Position numbers and translations under genes: made by a program. Source: Lactobacillus sp. CBA3605 (lineage in GTDB: Bacteria; Bacillota; Bacilli; Lactobacillales; Lactobacillaceae). From it: 64,000 bases of DNA. Shown in pieces: positions 1-9,832 of this stretch (within the stretch, counting starts at the first letter, position 1; each line of letters opens with the position of its first letter). The stretch is taken from positions 1,922,001-1,986,000 of the forward strand of contig NZ_CP027190.1 of assembly GCF_002970915.1 (NCBI RefSeq), given 5' to 3'. Under the pieces are notes generated by a model. That model was not told the DNA's origin. It worked only from the letters and a program-made list of their open reading frames with translations, and searched no databases.

Positions 1-45
1 ATTACTTTGGGTACACAGTAATGTGTGTGAAGGGAGAGAAGATCT

Positions 46-612
46 ATGCTTAATTTTAATATTCGCGGTGAAAATATCGAAGTGACACAAGCTATTCGTG
101 ACTATGTTCAAAAACGGGTGGGTAAATTACAAAGATTCTTTGACAATAACGTTGATTCAATTGCCCACGTGAATTTAAAAGTTCATCCGGACAAAACTGC
201 TAAAGTTGAAGTAACTATTCCACTTCCCTATTTAGTTCTCCGAGCAGAAGAAACTTCTCCTGATATGTATGCGAGCGTTGATTTGGTAACCGATAAGTTG
301 GAACGTCAAATCCGTAAGTATAAGACCAAAATCAACCGGAAGTCCCGTGAAAAGGGCTTCAAAGCGATTGATTTTGCAGCGACTGATGAAACCGTTGCAG
401 CTGCTAATAATGATCAGGACGATAAGTTGGATGTTGTGCGTACGAAACGGGTTTCTTTGAAGCCAATGGATAATGAAGAAGCCATTTTACAAATGGACAT
501 GTTAGGTCATGATTTCTTTATCTACGAGGACGCAGAAACCGACGGCATTAACATCGTTTATCGGCGTAATGACGGTCGCTACGGCTTGATTGAAACCGGC
601 GATGATCAATAA
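46..612 (+). CDS. hpf: Ribosome hibernation promoting factor, long form
   Basis: This 188-residue protein has the two-domain layout of long HPF, which dimerises 70S ribosomes into inactive 100S particles in stationary phase or stress. The N-terminal HPF/RaiA domain (about residues 1-105) binds the small subunit near the A and P sites. A charged linker follows, and the C-terminal dimerisation domain (about 130-185) carries the typical stretch ending in RRNDGRYGLIE. The ATG at 46 follows a purine-rich GGGAGAG site. It lies directly upstream of secA, as in many Firmicutes, but a strong terminator separates them. The family assignment is secure. Confidence 0.95.
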   Translation: MLNFNIRGENIEVTQAIRDYVQKRVGKLQRFFDNNVDSIAHVNLKVHPDKTAKVEVTIPLPYLVLRAEETSPDMYASVDLVTDKLERQIRKYKTKINRKSREKGFKAIDFAATDETVAAANNDQDDKLDVVRTKRVSLKPMDNEEAILQMDMLGHDFFIYEDAETDGINIVYRRNDGRYGLIETGDDQ

Positions 613-628
613 TATCAAGATGTAAATC

Positions 629-660
629 AAGAACTGGTCATTGACCAGTTCTTTTATTTT
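629..660 (+). terminator. Intrinsic terminator after hpf
   Basis: An 11-bp stem, AAGAACTGGTC paired with GACCAGTTCTT, has a very short loop and is followed by a T-rich run. It separates hpf from secA. Confidence 0.85.
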
Positions 661-806
661 ACAAATAAAACGGTCGGTATCGGTTTCATTGAAAGCGTGT
701 GGTTTTCATTGACCTTAAAAAATGTTAAAATGACAGATGGTATTTTATTTTGAAAATAGACTAAAGTAACAGTAATTAAGAATTATTATTTGGAGAGGAT
801 ACGGAA

Positions 807-3170
807 ATGGCCAACATTTTAAAACGCTGGGTTGAAAGCGACAAGCGCGTCATTCGGCGTCTTGACAAAATAGCGAATCAAGTTGAAACTTACGCTGACG
901 AATATGCCAAGCTGAGTGATACCGACTTACAAGCTAAGACACCGGAATTTCGTGAACGATACAAGGAGGGCGAATCACTTGATGATTTACTCCCGGAAGC
1001 ATTCGCTACCGCCCGTGAAGGCGCTAAACGAGTGCTTGGGTTATATCCGTTCCACGTACAGATCTTAGGTGGTATTGTGTTACATCAAGGTGATATTGCC
1101 GAAATGAAGACTGGTGAAGGGAAGACCTTAACGGCCACCATGCCAGTTTATTTGAATGCAATTTCTGGCGACGGTGTGCACGTGGTCACGGTTAATGAAT
1201 ACTTATCAGCCCGTGATGCAACTGAAATGGGTGAACTTTACAATTGGTTAGGGATGAGTGTGGGCATTAATGGTGCTGACAAGTCGCCGGAAGAAAAGCG
1301 TGCTGCTTATAATTCGGATATCACTTATTCAACCAATGGTGAAATTGGATTTGATTATTTACGTGATAACATGGTGGTTTATCGTGAAGACATGGTGCAA
1401 CGACCATTGAATTTTGCGATTATCGATGAAGTTGATTCAATTTTAATTGATGAAGCTCGGACACCTTTAATTATTTCAGGACAGTCTGAAGGCACCACTG
1501 GCATGTATAAGCGTGCTGACCGCTTTGCGAAGACCTTAACCAAGGAAACTGATTATAAAGTTGATTTGGAATCTAAAACGGTCGCTTTGTTGGATGATGG
1601 GATTCGAAAGGCTGAGAAGTATTTCGGCCTGAAAAACCTTTATGATACTGATAATACGGCGTTAAATCACTACTTAGATGAAGCCTTACGGGCCAACTAT
1701 ATCATGTTGAAAGATAAAGATTACGTGATTCAGGACGGTCAAGCTATGATCGTGGATTCCTTTACGGGTCGGATTATGGATGGCCGGCGTTTCTCAGATG
1801 GCTTACATCAAGCGATTGAAGCCAAAGAACACGTTGAAATTCAAGAAGAAACTAAAACGATGGCCAACATCACCTATCAAAACTTGTTCCGGATGTATAA
1901 AAAGCTTTCTGGGATGACTGGGACGGCTAAAACAGAACAAGAAGAATTCCGTGAAATTTATAATATGGAAGTTATTAGTATTCCAACGAACCGACCAATG
2001 GTCCGAGATGACCGGTCGGACTTACTCTATCCGACGTTACGGAGCAAGTTTAATGCGGTTGTTAAAGAAATCACGGAATTGTACCAAAAAGGTCAACCGA
2101 TGTTAATCGGGACAGTAGCCGTTGAAACGTCTGAATATTTATCACAACGTTTAGACGATGCTGGCGTGCCACATGTGGTTTTAAATGCGAAAAACCATGC
2201 GCGTGAAGCTGATATTGTTGCTAATGCTGGTCAACGAGGTGCCGTAACCATTGCCACCAATATGGCTGGTCGAGGAACTGATATTAAGTTAGGACCAGGC
2301 GTTAAAGAACTTGGTGGACTAGCGGTTATTGGGACTGAACGACATGAATCTCGTCGGATTGATAACCAGTTACGTGGCCGTTCAGGGCGTCAGGGTGATC
2401 CTGGTATGTCACAATTTTATTTGTCATTGGAAGATGATTTGATGTTGCGGTTCGGTTCAGAACGGATTAAGAACTTCTTGCAACGGATGAATGTTGAAGA
2501 TGATGATGCGGTGATTCAATCACGGATGATTACGCGGCAAGTCGAATCGGCTCAAAAAAGGGTCGAAGGGAATAACTATGATTCACGGAAAAATGTGTTG
2601 CAATATGATGATGTTATGCGGGCACAACGTGAGGTTATTTACGGCGAACGCCAACAAGTTATCATGGAAGAAACAACCTTGAAGCCAGTTATTATGCCAA
2701 TGGTTAAACGAACCATTGAGCGGACCGTACAATTACACACGCAAGGGGATCAAAAAGACTGGGATTTAGCTGCCATCGTTGATTTTGCACAAGCTGCCAT
2801 GGTGAAAGAAGATTCGATTAGTGTCGCTGACTTAGAAAACAAGACGCAAGCTGAAATTGAGGATTACTTGATACAACGCGTCGATGTTATTTATGCAGAT
2901 AAGACGAAGCAACTTTACGATGCCGGTCAAATGCTAGAATTTGAAAAAGTCGTTATCTTACGGGTGGTCGATGCACATTGGACCGATCATATTGATGCGA
3001 TGGACCAACTAAGACAATCCATTGGCTTACGTGGCTATGGGCAATTGAATCCATTAGTTGAATATCAACGAGATGGTTACCGGATGTTTGAAGAAATGGT
3101 TGCGGATATTGATTATGATACAACGCGTCTCTTCATGAAGTCTGAAATTCGGCAAAATATTCAACGTTAA
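807..3170 (+). CDS. secA: Protein translocase ATPase SecA
   Basis: SecA is the ATPase motor that pushes preproteins through SecYEG at the membrane. The 787-residue protein has Walker A (GEGKT, about residues 103-107) and a DEVD Walker B box (about 206-209). It also has the second helicase-like half with conserved GRGTDI and [11 protein letters not shown] motifs. It ends shortly after the helical scaffold, at SEIRQNIQR. The C-terminal linker and the Cys-rich zinc motif used elsewhere for SecB or ribosome contact are not present. The start is an ATG at 807 after a GGAGAGG site. It is followed by a terminator and prfB, the conserved Firmicute arrangement. Confidence 0.98.
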   Translation: MANILKRWVESDKRVIRRLDKIANQVETYADEYAKLSDTDLQAKTPEFRERYKEGESLDDLLPEAFATAREGAKRVLGLYPFHVQILGGIVLHQGDIAEMKTGEGKTLTATMPVYLNAISGDGVHVVTVNEYLSARDATEMGELYNWLGMSVGINGADKSPEEKRAAYNSDITYSTNGEIGFDYLRDNMVVYREDMVQRPLNFAIIDEVDSILIDEARTPLIISGQSEGTTGMYKRADRFAKTLTKETDYKVDLESKTVALLDDGIRKAEKYFGLKNLYDTDNTALNHYLDEALRANYIMLKDKDYVIQDGQAMIVDSFTGRIMDGRRFSDGLHQAIEAKEHVEIQEETKTMANITYQNLFRMYKKLSGMTGTAKTEQEEFREIYNMEVISIPTNRPMVRDDRSDLLYPTLRSKFNAVVKEITELYQKGQPMLIGTVAVETSEYLSQRLDDAGVPHVVLNAKNHAREADIVANAGQRGAVTIATNMAGRGTDIKLGPGVKELGGLAVIGTERHESRRIDNQLRGRSGRQGDPGMSQFYLSLEDDLMLRFGSERIKNFLQRMNVEDDDAVIQSRMITRQVESAQKRVEGNNYDSRKNVLQYDDVMRAQREVIYGERQQVIMEETTLKPVIMPMVKRTIERTVQLHTQGDQKDWDLAAIVDFAQAAMVKEDSISVADLENKTQAEIEDYLIQRVDVIYADKTKQLYDAGQMLEFEKVVILRVVDAHWTDHIDAMDQLRQSIGLRGYGQLNPLVEYQRDGYRMFEEMVADIDYDTTRLFMKSEIRQNIQR

Positions 3171-3185
3171 TTAAATAGGCAAGTT

Positions 3186-3221
3186 AAAAACGTAGTTGGG
3201 TATGGTCCAACTGCGTTTTTT
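3186..3221 (+). terminator. Intrinsic terminator after secA
   Basis: The stem AACGTAGTTGG pairs with CCAACTGCGTT, with one G-T wobble, and is followed by six T. It lies between the secA stop and the prfB start. Confidence 0.85.
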
Positions 3222-3262
3222 GCAAAAAATAACTTAAAAATAAGTTGAGAGAAGGGTTCTTT

Positions 3263-4379
3263 GTGGAGTTAAGTGAATATAAACATTTAATTGAAGAAAT
3301 GCAGAGTGCTGTCGGTGACTTTAGGGGGTCGCTTTGACTTAGATGCTTTGAATGAAAGCATCCATGAAAATGAAGCTCGTATGGCCGAACCGGGCTTTTG
3401 GGATAATCAGGCGACTGCGCAAACCGTTATTGATGAGAACAATGTCTTAAAAGGAAAGTTTGATGCTTATCAGCAGTTAGCTGATGAAGTCGGCGATTTA
3501 GCCGTGGCTTACGAATTACTGAATGAAGAACCGGATACTGAGATGCAAGCCGAATTCGAAACTGACTTCGAAAAAGCCCAACATGATTTGCAGCAATATC
3601 GGTTGAATCTGTTACTAGATGGGCCTTACGACCGAAATAATGCCATTTTGGAAATCCACCCAGGTGCTGGGGGGACTGAATCGCAAGACTGGGGTGCCAT
3701 GTTGTTACGGATGTATACTCGGTGGGCCGGTAGTCATCATTTCACTGTTGAAACGGTTGATTATCAGGCTGGCGAAGAAGCTGGTATTAAGAGCGTAACG
3801 TTACTCATTAGTGGTCACAATGCTTATGGTTATTTGCGTTCTGAAAAAGGCGTCCATCGGTTAGTTAGAATTTCACCGTTCGATGCTGCTGGTCGCCGGC
3901 ATACCTCGTTTGCCAGTGTCGATGTGATGCCAGAATTAGATGATAGTGTCGACATTGACATTCGTACGGATGATTTAAAAGTCGATGTTTATCGGGCGAG
4001 CGGTGCTGGTGGTCAACATGTCAATAAAACATCATCAGCTGTTCGGATTACCCACTTACCAACTGGAATTGTGGTTGCGAGTCAGGCCCAACGCTCACAG
4101 CTACAAAACCGACAGACGGCGATGAATATGTTACGAGCCAAGTTGTATGAACGAGCTGAAGAAGAACGGGCTAAAAAACGGGCTGCAATTCAAGGTGAGC
4201 AACTAGAAATCGGTTGGGGGTCACAAATTCGCTCCTATGTTTTCCATCCTTATACCATGGTCAAAGATCATCGGACGAATTATGAGTCGCATGATGGTCA
4301 AGGTGTGATGGACGGTGAGTTAGATCCGTTTATTGATTCCTATTTACGCTGGAAGCTAGCTCAAAAAAATCCACAGTAA
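3263..4379 (+). CDS. prfB: Peptide chain release factor 2 (programmed +1 frameshift)
   Basis: RF2 recognises UGA and UAA stop codons and triggers peptide release. The gene is in two frames. A GTG at 3263, behind AGAAGGG, opens 24 codons that end in CTT followed by an in-frame TGA at 3335-3337. A +1 slip at CTT T resumes at GAC (3336) and runs to 4379, giving about 371 residues. An internal Shine-Dalgarno-like AGGGGG (3323-3328) lies just before the slip site, as in the classic autoregulated RF2 switch. The anticodon-like SPF (about 204-206) and catalytic GGQ (about 249-251) fall where RF2 has them. A TTG at 3291 in the second frame is an annotation artefact. Confidence 0.97.
3323..3338 (+). 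promoter_or_regulatory. RF2 programmed frameshift site
   Basis: An SD-like AGGGGG stands three bases before CTT TGA C. Slow decoding of the UGA when RF2 is scarce lets the ribosome shift +1 and make RF2. The arrangement and spacing match the conserved bacterial site. Confidence 0.95.
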
Positions 4380-4386
4380 GGGTGAG

Positions 4387-4429
4387 ACACTAGAGTGACC
4401 GACGTCAATGGTTACTTTAGTGTTTTTTT
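4387..4429 (+). terminator. Intrinsic terminator after prfB
   Basis: The imperfect 14-bp stem ACACTAGAGTGACC / GGTTACTTTAGTGT, with G-T wobbles, is followed by seven T. Confidence 0.8.
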
Positions 4430-4496
4430 GAGTATTAGGATTATAATTATTAAAGATAAACGTATTAATGACGGTCATTAATGGGAATAAACAAGA

Positions 4497-4525
4497 TTGG
4501 TCTGAACCAGTAAAAATGCTATACT
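4497..4525 (+). promoter_or_regulatory. Promoter of the PDZ protein-phoP-phoR operon
   Basis: TTGGTC (4497-4502), a 17-bp spacer and TATACT (4520-4525) with an extended -10 TG. It lies about 30 bp before the next start codon. Confidence 0.7.
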
Positions 4526-4557
4526 AATTTCAGAGTTCAACGTTAGGAGTAACGCAC

Positions 4558-5733
4558 ATGCAGGTATTAAAGGTTTTGGAATTATTCTTGGTACAACCGT
4601 TGGTCTGGGTCGGCTTGATTCGATGCTATTTGTCGGCCCGACGACGAGTTAAGTATGAGCGACAGACGTTCGGCAGTGCCATTGATGCTCGTTATTTTGA
4701 AGAGCGGAATTTCTTTAAATATGGCATCTTGTTGGGGTTGGTGGCGACTGTGATTAGTCTAGCTTTGGGATTGATTGTTTCACCTGTTTGGGTCTTGATT
4801 TATGAAGGGCTTGCCGTGATTAGTTTGCTGATTGTGCCTTTCGGTTTGATCCCAATAACTGTTTTTGGACTTAGTTGGTTGCTTTATTGGGGACTTAATC
4901 CTAAAGTTACGTTGATGGGACATCAACTTCAACGCGTTGGGGTCACCACAATGAGTTTGAGCAATGGTGTGGTTCTCAGCGGGCTAGTGCTAGTCGTGAT
5001 ATTACTGGCAAGTACGGCGTTTCTATTGACGCGCCATTCGACGCAAGTGGCTTCACCACAAGTTCGCCCAGATCAACGTGGCAAACGAATCGTGAGGTAT
5101 CGGTGGCAACAGTTATTGGTTTTACCAGTTGGCGTCTTAATTCCCGGTGATTGGTTGCATTCGACGCTTAGTTGGTGGCCCGTTTTTCAAGTGGGTCATC
5201 AAAGCTTCGGCCTACTCTTGTTGCCGTTATTACTTGGCATGAGTGCGCAAGTTTATAAGCAAACGCCATCCGTGGCGTGGCACCGTTTGGCGACGCGCTA
5301 TGGTAGTGTGGCGTTAATCGGGCTGGTTATGGTCATTGGGGCTAAGTTAGTCACACTAAGCCCACAATGGGGTGTTGGATTGATTGGTGGCGTAGTGGTT
5401 TTAGTTTGGCTGAGTTTAGCACAACATCGCTATCATGATCGGCACCAACAATTTTGGTTTTCAGATACTGACCAAGGCGTGCGTGTGATTGGCTTACGGC
5501 GTCACACGCCTGCTGATAAACTTAATTTGAAGGTTGGCGATATTATTTTAGAATGTAATCGCCAACCTGTGCATACTGAGACGCAATTTTATGCAGCATT
5601 ATTAAAGAATCCAACCTATGTTCACTTGAAAGTACGCAATGGACAACAAGAATTAATTATAACTGAAACGGCGATTTATAATGGGGCTCCACATGAGTTA
5701 GGGATTGTGTTATTCACTGATCAGGAGGATTAA
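4558..5733 (+). CDS. PDZ-domain polytopic membrane protein
   Basis: This 391-residue protein has about seven or eight hydrophobic segments over residues 1-290. A C-terminal PDZ domain follows (about 300-391), with the recognisable core HTPADKLNLKVGDIILECN. No protease domain is present, so this is a scaffold or sensor rather than an HtrA or Ctp enzyme. The layout, many membrane helices plus one PDZ, recalls MinJ of Bacillus, a cell-division topology protein. That link is inference from architecture. The start is an ATG at 4558 after TAGGAG. Its stop is five bases before phoP, so it is probably cotranscribed with the two-component system. Confidence 0.8.
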   Translation: MQVLKVLELFLVQPLVWVGLIRCYLSARRRVKYERQTFGSAIDARYFEERNFFKYGILLGLVATVISLALGLIVSPVWVLIYEGLAVISLLIVPFGLIPITVFGLSWLLYWGLNPKVTLMGHQLQRVGVTTMSLSNGVVLSGLVLVVILLASTAFLLTRHSTQVASPQVRPDQRGKRIVRYRWQQLLVLPVGVLIPGDWLHSTLSWWPVFQVGHQSFGLLLLPLLLGMSAQVYKQTPSVAWHRLATRYGSVALIGLVMVIGAKLVTLSPQWGVGLIGGVVVLVWLSLAQHRYHDRHQQFWFSDTDQGVRVIGLRRHTPADKLNLKVGDIILECNRQPVHTETQFYAALLKNPTYVHLKVRNGQQELIITETAIYNGAPHELGIVLFTDQED

Positions 5734-5738
5734 CGACC

Positions 5739-6464
5739 ATGGATAAGATTTTAGTGGTAGATGATGAACCAGCAATTGTCACGTTATTATCATATAACTT
5801 AAAACAAGCTGGTTATGAAGTTGTGACGGCCACCGATGGGGCGGCGGCGTTAGCTTTGGGTATGCAACAACCGTTTACATGTATTTTATTAGATTTGATG
5901 TTGCCTAAATTAGACGGTATGGAAGTGACTAAGCGGTTGCGACAAGAGAAAATTCAGACGCCAATCATTATTGTCACGGCTAAAAGTGATGAATTTGATA
6001 AAGTATTTGGTTTGGAATTAGGTGCAGATGATTATATCACGAAGCCGTTTTCACCACGGGAAGTGTTGGCCCGAATTAAAGCAGTGATTCGGCGGATGAC
6101 ACCACCTGATAAGCCGGCAACCGTTCCGATATCTGCGGCACCGACCAGTCGATCGATGACGACTATTGGTGAATTGCAAATTGACCAAGATAAGTATCGG
6201 GTGACGCGCAATGGTGAAAATATTAGTGTGACCCCCAAAGAGTTTGAATTACTAGTTTATTTTATTGAACGAGAGGGTCGGGTGCTCAGTCGCGAAGCCA
6301 TTTTGAATCACGTCTGGGGCTATGATTATGCGAGCGAAACCAGAATTGTGGATATTCATATTTCACATTTACGAGAAAAAATTGAACTAGATCCAAAAAA
6401 TCCACAATTAATCCGCACGGTGCGTGGTTTTGGCTACGAGTTCGTTGGTGATGAGCATGCATAA
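5739..6464 (+). CDS. phoP: OmpR/PhoP-family response regulator
   Basis: The 241-residue protein has a receiver domain (about 1-120) with acidic pocket DD at 8-9, phospho-acceptor D52 in LLDLMLPKLDG, and the conserved Lys in ITKPF. A winged-helix DNA-binding domain of the OmpR type follows (about 145-238). It is paired with an overlapping sensor kinase gene and sits immediately before the pst phosphate transport operon. That context identifies it as the likely PhoP regulator of phosphate starvation. The 11-bp-spaced sites before pstS would be its targets. Membership of the OmpR family is certain; the phosphate role is inferred from context. Confidence 0.92.
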   Translation: MDKILVVDDEPAIVTLLSYNLKQAGYEVVTATDGAAALALGMQQPFTCILLDLMLPKLDGMEVTKRLRQEKIQTPIIIVTAKSDEFDKVFGLELGADDYITKPFSPREVLARIKAVIRRMTPPDKPATVPISAAPTSRSMTTIGELQIDQDKYRVTRNGENISVTPKEFELLVYFIEREGRVLSREAILNHVWGYDYASETRIVDIHISHLREKIELDPKNPQLIRTVRGFGYEFVGDEHA

Positions 6465-7848
6465 TCAGTGGCAGCAAACGATGCGTCTGTTAACGTTAGA
6501 AAATATTTTGACGTTGTTAATCGGCTTGGTCGTGCTGCAACATTTTTCACCGATTCAGTGGTCATGGCAATTAGTCGGGCTACTAACGTTAGCCATTGTT
6601 TTGTTGGCCATTATTGAAGCCAGTATTGTTTGGTTTCAACAGCATGAACGCCAAAAGACGATTGACCGCATGGAAGCTAAATTGCGACAGATGAGTAGTC
6701 AGCAATTTCCGCCGCATATTTTATTGCCAGAGAGTGATCCGCTGTATAGTTTATCGCAGGCTGTTAATCAGTTGGAGTCATACCAACGCAATCAGACGCG
6801 ACGGGCGGAGCTACAAGAAAAAGAATTAATGATGATTATGCGTTATTTGCCAATTGGCGTGATGGTGATCGACCATCATCGACAGGTTCAGTTGTCGAAT
6901 CCAGCGATGGGCGAATTATTGCAACATTCGATTAATTCAGTGGCGCACCTTTATACGAAAGATATCCAACTGTATGCTTTAACTAAAGTGATTGAAGCGA
7001 CGATTACCACTAAAAAAAACCAGCGAGCGACGGTTACGCTGACGCCGGCGCCTAATACACAGGTGGTTGAAGCAACCACGGTTTATATTCAAAATAGTCG
7101 GTCACACTTTCAGATTGTCTTAATGCTCTACAATATCACTGAAGTTTATATGATTGAACAGATGCAAGATGATTTTGTTAGCAATGCCAGCCATGAGTTG
7201 AAAACGCCAATTACGGCAATTGCTGGCTTCACTGAAACGTTGCTAAGTGGCGCAAAAGATGATCCTGCAACCTTGGATCAGTTTTTAAAAATTATTGCAG
7301 ATGAGAGTCAGCGGTTGATTGATTTGATTCAAGATGTTTTGTCGTTATCACGAATTCGAGCCCAAAATATGACTAACTTATCAATCCATACCGTGCAATT
7401 AAAACCGTTAGTTGATCAAGAATTAGCAGTACTACAACAAGCTTTTCAACGGAAAAACATTGCCGTAACGAGTCACCTTGATCCAACCATGACAGTGGTG
7501 ACTGATGCGCAAAAACTGAGTCAAATTGTCAAGAATTTATTGTCAAACGCGATTAAGTATAATCGCCAAAATGGAACTGTGACCATTAGTGCTAGCAGTA
7601 CTGATAAGCAATGGTTTTTGAAAGTTCAAGATACTGGTATTGGGATTAGCGCAAATGATCAGCAACGCATTTTTGAGCGCTTTTATCGGGTCAGTCCGTC
7701 GCGTTCACAACAAGTCAGCGGTACGGGACTAGGATTAGCTATTGTAAAAGAGCTGGTTAATGCGATGCACGGGCAGATTACGGTAATTAGTCAACGCGGT
7801 GTTGGTACCACATTGACGGTCGCTTTACCCATCAAAGTAACTGAGTGA
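6451..7848 (+). CDS. phoR: PhoR-type sensor histidine kinase
   Basis: This is a membrane sensor kinase of about 465 residues. Two membrane helices (about 20-62) are followed by a HAMP/linker coil and a PAS domain (about 125-230). A HisKA domain carries phospho-acceptor H248 in SNASHELKTP. The HATPase domain shows N (LLSNAIKYN), G1 (DTGIGI) and G2 (GTGLGLAIV) boxes. The extracellular loop is very short, so it probably senses through the PAS domain or the Pst/PhoU complex. The gene overlaps phoP by 14 bases with the ATG at 6451. ATG 6457, which has a better GGTGA site, is also possible. The longer GTG at 6424 looks unlikely. Confidence 0.92.
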   Translation: MSMHNQWQQTMRLLTLENILTLLIGLVVLQHFSPIQWSWQLVGLLTLAIVLLAIIEASIVWFQQHERQKTIDRMEAKLRQMSSQQFPPHILLPESDPLYSLSQAVNQLESYQRNQTRRAELQEKELMMIMRYLPIGVMVIDHHRQVQLSNPAMGELLQHSINSVAHLYTKDIQLYALTKVIEATITTKKNQRATVTLTPAPNTQVVEATTVYIQNSRSHFQIVLMLYNITEVYMIEQMQDDFVSNASHELKTPITAIAGFTETLLSGAKDDPATLDQFLKIIADESQRLIDLIQDVLSLSRIRAQNMTNLSIHTVQLKPLVDQELAVLQQAFQRKNIAVTSHLDPTMTVVTDAQKLSQIVKNLLSNAIKYNRQNGTVTISASSTDKQWFLKVQDTGIGISANDQQRIFERFYRVSPSRSQQVSGTGLGLAIVKELVNAMHGQITVISQRGVGTTLTVALPIKVTE

Positions 7849-7880
7849 GTTTGGGATATAGAACCCAGGCTCTTTTTTTT
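7847..7880 (+). terminator. Intrinsic terminator after phoR
   Basis: The stem GAGTTTGGG / CCCAGGCTC, with two G-T pairs, is followed by eight T. It starts inside the phoR stop codon region and separates phoPR from pstS. Confidence 0.8.
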
Positions 7881-7930
7881 GACCTTTTTTAACTGTCAGG
7901 CTAGGTCTAACAGTTAAAAATATTTTGACA

Positions 7931-7984
7931 TTTACACAATCTTTACAAAACGTCTATTAAGTATTTACAAAAACTTTGTATTAT
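7931..7984 (+). promoter_or_regulatory. Pho-box ladder and -10 of the pst operon
   Basis: TTTACA-type half-sites occur every 11 bp at 7931 (TTTACA), 7942 (TTTACA), 7953 (TCTATT), 7964 (TTTACA) and 7975 (TTTGTA). This is the spacing of direct-repeat PhoP boxes known in Bacillus (TTAACA-type repeats one helical turn apart). A TATTAT -10 follows at 7979-7984. No good -35 is needed if PhoP activates. Confidence 0.8.
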
Positions 7985-8016
7985 AGATATTGAGCATGGG
8001 TAGGAGGTATTTTGTT

Positions 8017-8892
8017 ATGAAGAAAAGTCGGGTCATCCAATTACTAGGACTGATTTTGATTGGCGTGTTAGTGGGGCTTGGGTACACTCACCGAGTTAAA
8101 ACCAATACTGGCGAGTCAATCACCGCAGTTGGTTCCACCGCATTACAGCCCTTAGTCGAAGCGGCTGGTGAACAATATAGTTCTGAACATACCGGGATTT
8201 TTATTAATGTGCAAGGTGGCGGATCTGGTACGGGTCTAAGCCAAATCCAATCTGGCGCTGTTGCCATTGGTAATTCTGATGTTTTTGCTGAAGAGCAAGC
8301 TGGAATTCAGGCGAGTAAGCTTAAAGATCATCAAGTCGCTGTGGTTGGGATTGCCCCAATCATTAACAAGCATACTGGAATCACTAATTTAACTGGGCAC
8401 CAATTAGACCAGATTTTCACTGGTAAATTAACGAATTGGCGCCAGGTTAGTGGTAAAGATTTGCCAATTGTCTTGATTAATCGCGCGCAAGGGTCGGGAA
8501 CTCGGAAGACATTTGAGCGGTATGCACTCAATGGTCACAAGAGTGCTGAATCGCAAGAACAAGATTCTTCGGGTTTAGCGCGGTCGATTGTCGCCAGTAC
8601 ACCCGGTGCGATTAGCTATGTCGCCTTTTCATATTTAGATTCTTCAGTGACAACCGTTTCTGTGGATGGCGTGCAACCTACAGAAGCCAACGTCCGACAA
8701 AATCGATGGCGAATTTGGTCATATGAACATTTATATACAAGTTTGCAGCCAGATCCATTAACAAAAAAATTTATTACTTATATTCTATCAACCGCTGTTC
8801 AGAAAAAATTAGTGAAACAGTTAGGTTATATCTCGGTTCATGATATGCAGGTTCAGCGGAGTGCGACCGGTAAAATTACGACCGTGAAATAA
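8017..8892 (+). CDS. pstS: Phosphate ABC transporter, substrate-binding protein
   Basis: The 291-residue secreted binding protein captures phosphate for the PstCAB permease. It has a positively charged start and one hydrophobic segment (about residues 5-22), with no lipobox Cys. It is therefore probably held by an uncleaved anchor or cleaved by signal peptidase I. Phosphate-binding signatures are present: GSTALQPL near the N-terminus, GGGSGTGL, and NRAQGSGTRKTFE. The ATG at 8017 follows a perfect TAGGAGG. An upstream in-frame TTG at 7990 overlaps the promoter and is rejected. It is the first gene of the pst operon behind the Pho boxes. Confidence 0.94.
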   Translation: MKKSRVIQLLGLILIGVLVGLGYTHRVKTNTGESITAVGSTALQPLVEAAGEQYSSEHTGIFINVQGGGSGTGLSQIQSGAVAIGNSDVFAEEQAGIQASKLKDHQVAVVGIAPIINKHTGITNLTGHQLDQIFTGKLTNWRQVSGKDLPIVLINRAQGSGTRKTFERYALNGHKSAESQEQDSSGLARSIVASTPGAISYVAFSYLDSSVTTVSVDGVQPTEANVRQNRWRIWSYEHLYTSLQPDPLTKKFITYILSTAVQKKLVKQLGYISVHDMQVQRSATGKITTVK

Positions 8893-8902
8893 GGAGGAGC
8901 GC

Positions 8903-9832
8903 ATGGATAAAATTCGGGCAAGTCTCTTGAAAAAATCAGTTGCGAGCAAAATTGAACGCCGCGGTAAGCTAATCAGTTTAACCTGTTTGGCATTGATTAT
9001 CGTCGTCGTGTTCTTGATTTTCTACTTTGTCGCATCACGGGGGCTAGCAACCTTCTTTCAAAATCATATTAACTTTTGGCAGTTTCTAAGTGGGACACAA
9101 TGGAATCCAGGAACCGTGGGGACCAATGGTCAGCCAGCAGTTGGGGCGTTACCAATGTTAGTTGGCTCGTTTCTAATCACAATTTTATCAGCCTTGATTG
9201 CGACGCCATTTGCCATTGGGACTGCTGTGTTTATGACTGAAATTTCACCGCGGCGTGGGGCTCAAATTTTGCGACCAGTGACGGAATTATTAGTCGGGAT
9301 TCCGTCCGTTGTGTATGGGTTCATCGGGTTACAAGTTGTCGTGCCATTTGTAAGAAGCACTTTTGGTGGCAGTGGGTATGGGATTTTATCCGGGACCTTT
9401 GTCCTATTCGTTATGATTCTACCAACTGTTACATCGATGAGTGCTGATGCGTTAAATGCCGTTCCACGGTATTATCGAGAAGCATCATTGGCGTTAGGTG
9501 CAACTCGGTGGCAAACCACGTATAAAGTGGTTTTGAGAGCCGCAATCCCAGGTATGCTAACAGCCATTGTTTTTGGGATGGCCCGGGCCTTTGGCGAAGC
9601 CTTAGCTGTACAAATGGTGATTGGGAATGCGACCTTGCTGCCGCAAAATTTAGTTTCACCAGCCTCAACGTTAACTAGTATCTTAACCATGGGAATTGGG
9701 AATACCGTTATGGGCTCCTTACAAAATAATGCGTTGTGGTCGTTAGCTATGATGTTATTACTCATGTCACTGTTCTTTAACTTAGTGATTCGCTATATTG
9801 GACGAAAGGGGAAACTAAATAATGAACGCTAA
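8903..9832 (+). CDS. pstC: Phosphate ABC transporter permease PstC
   Basis: The 309-residue inner-membrane permease has six predicted membrane helices. The binding-protein-dependent transport signature is in the EASLALGATRWQT region, which is the coupling helix that meets PstB. A cytosolic N-terminal tail (about 1-25) precedes helix one. The ATG follows AAGGAGG ten bases after pstS, and the end overlaps pstA by 11 bases, implying translational coupling. Confidence 0.95.
   Translation: MDKIRASLLKKSVASKIERRGKLISLTCLALIIVVVFLIFYFVASRGLATFFQNHINFWQFLSGTQWNPGTVGTNGQPAVGALPMLVGSFLITILSALIATPFAIGTAVFMTEISPRRGAQILRPVTELLVGIPSVVYGFIGLQVVVPFVRSTFGGSGYGILSGTFVLFVMILPTVTSMSADALNAVPRYYREASLALGATRWQTTYKVVLRAAIPGMLTAIVFGMARAFGEALAVQMVIGNATLLPQNLVSPASTLTSILTMGIGNTVMGSLQNNALWSLAMMLLLMSLFFNLVIRYIGRKGKLNNER

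Noticed and set aside
709..731. secA promoter TTGACC with TTAAAAT
   Set aside because: The spacer is only about 11 bp and no other -10 fits at 16-18 bp.
9472..9765. Minus-strand open frame inside pstC
   Set aside because: It lies wholly within a well-supported permease gene with no ribosome site; a shadow frame.
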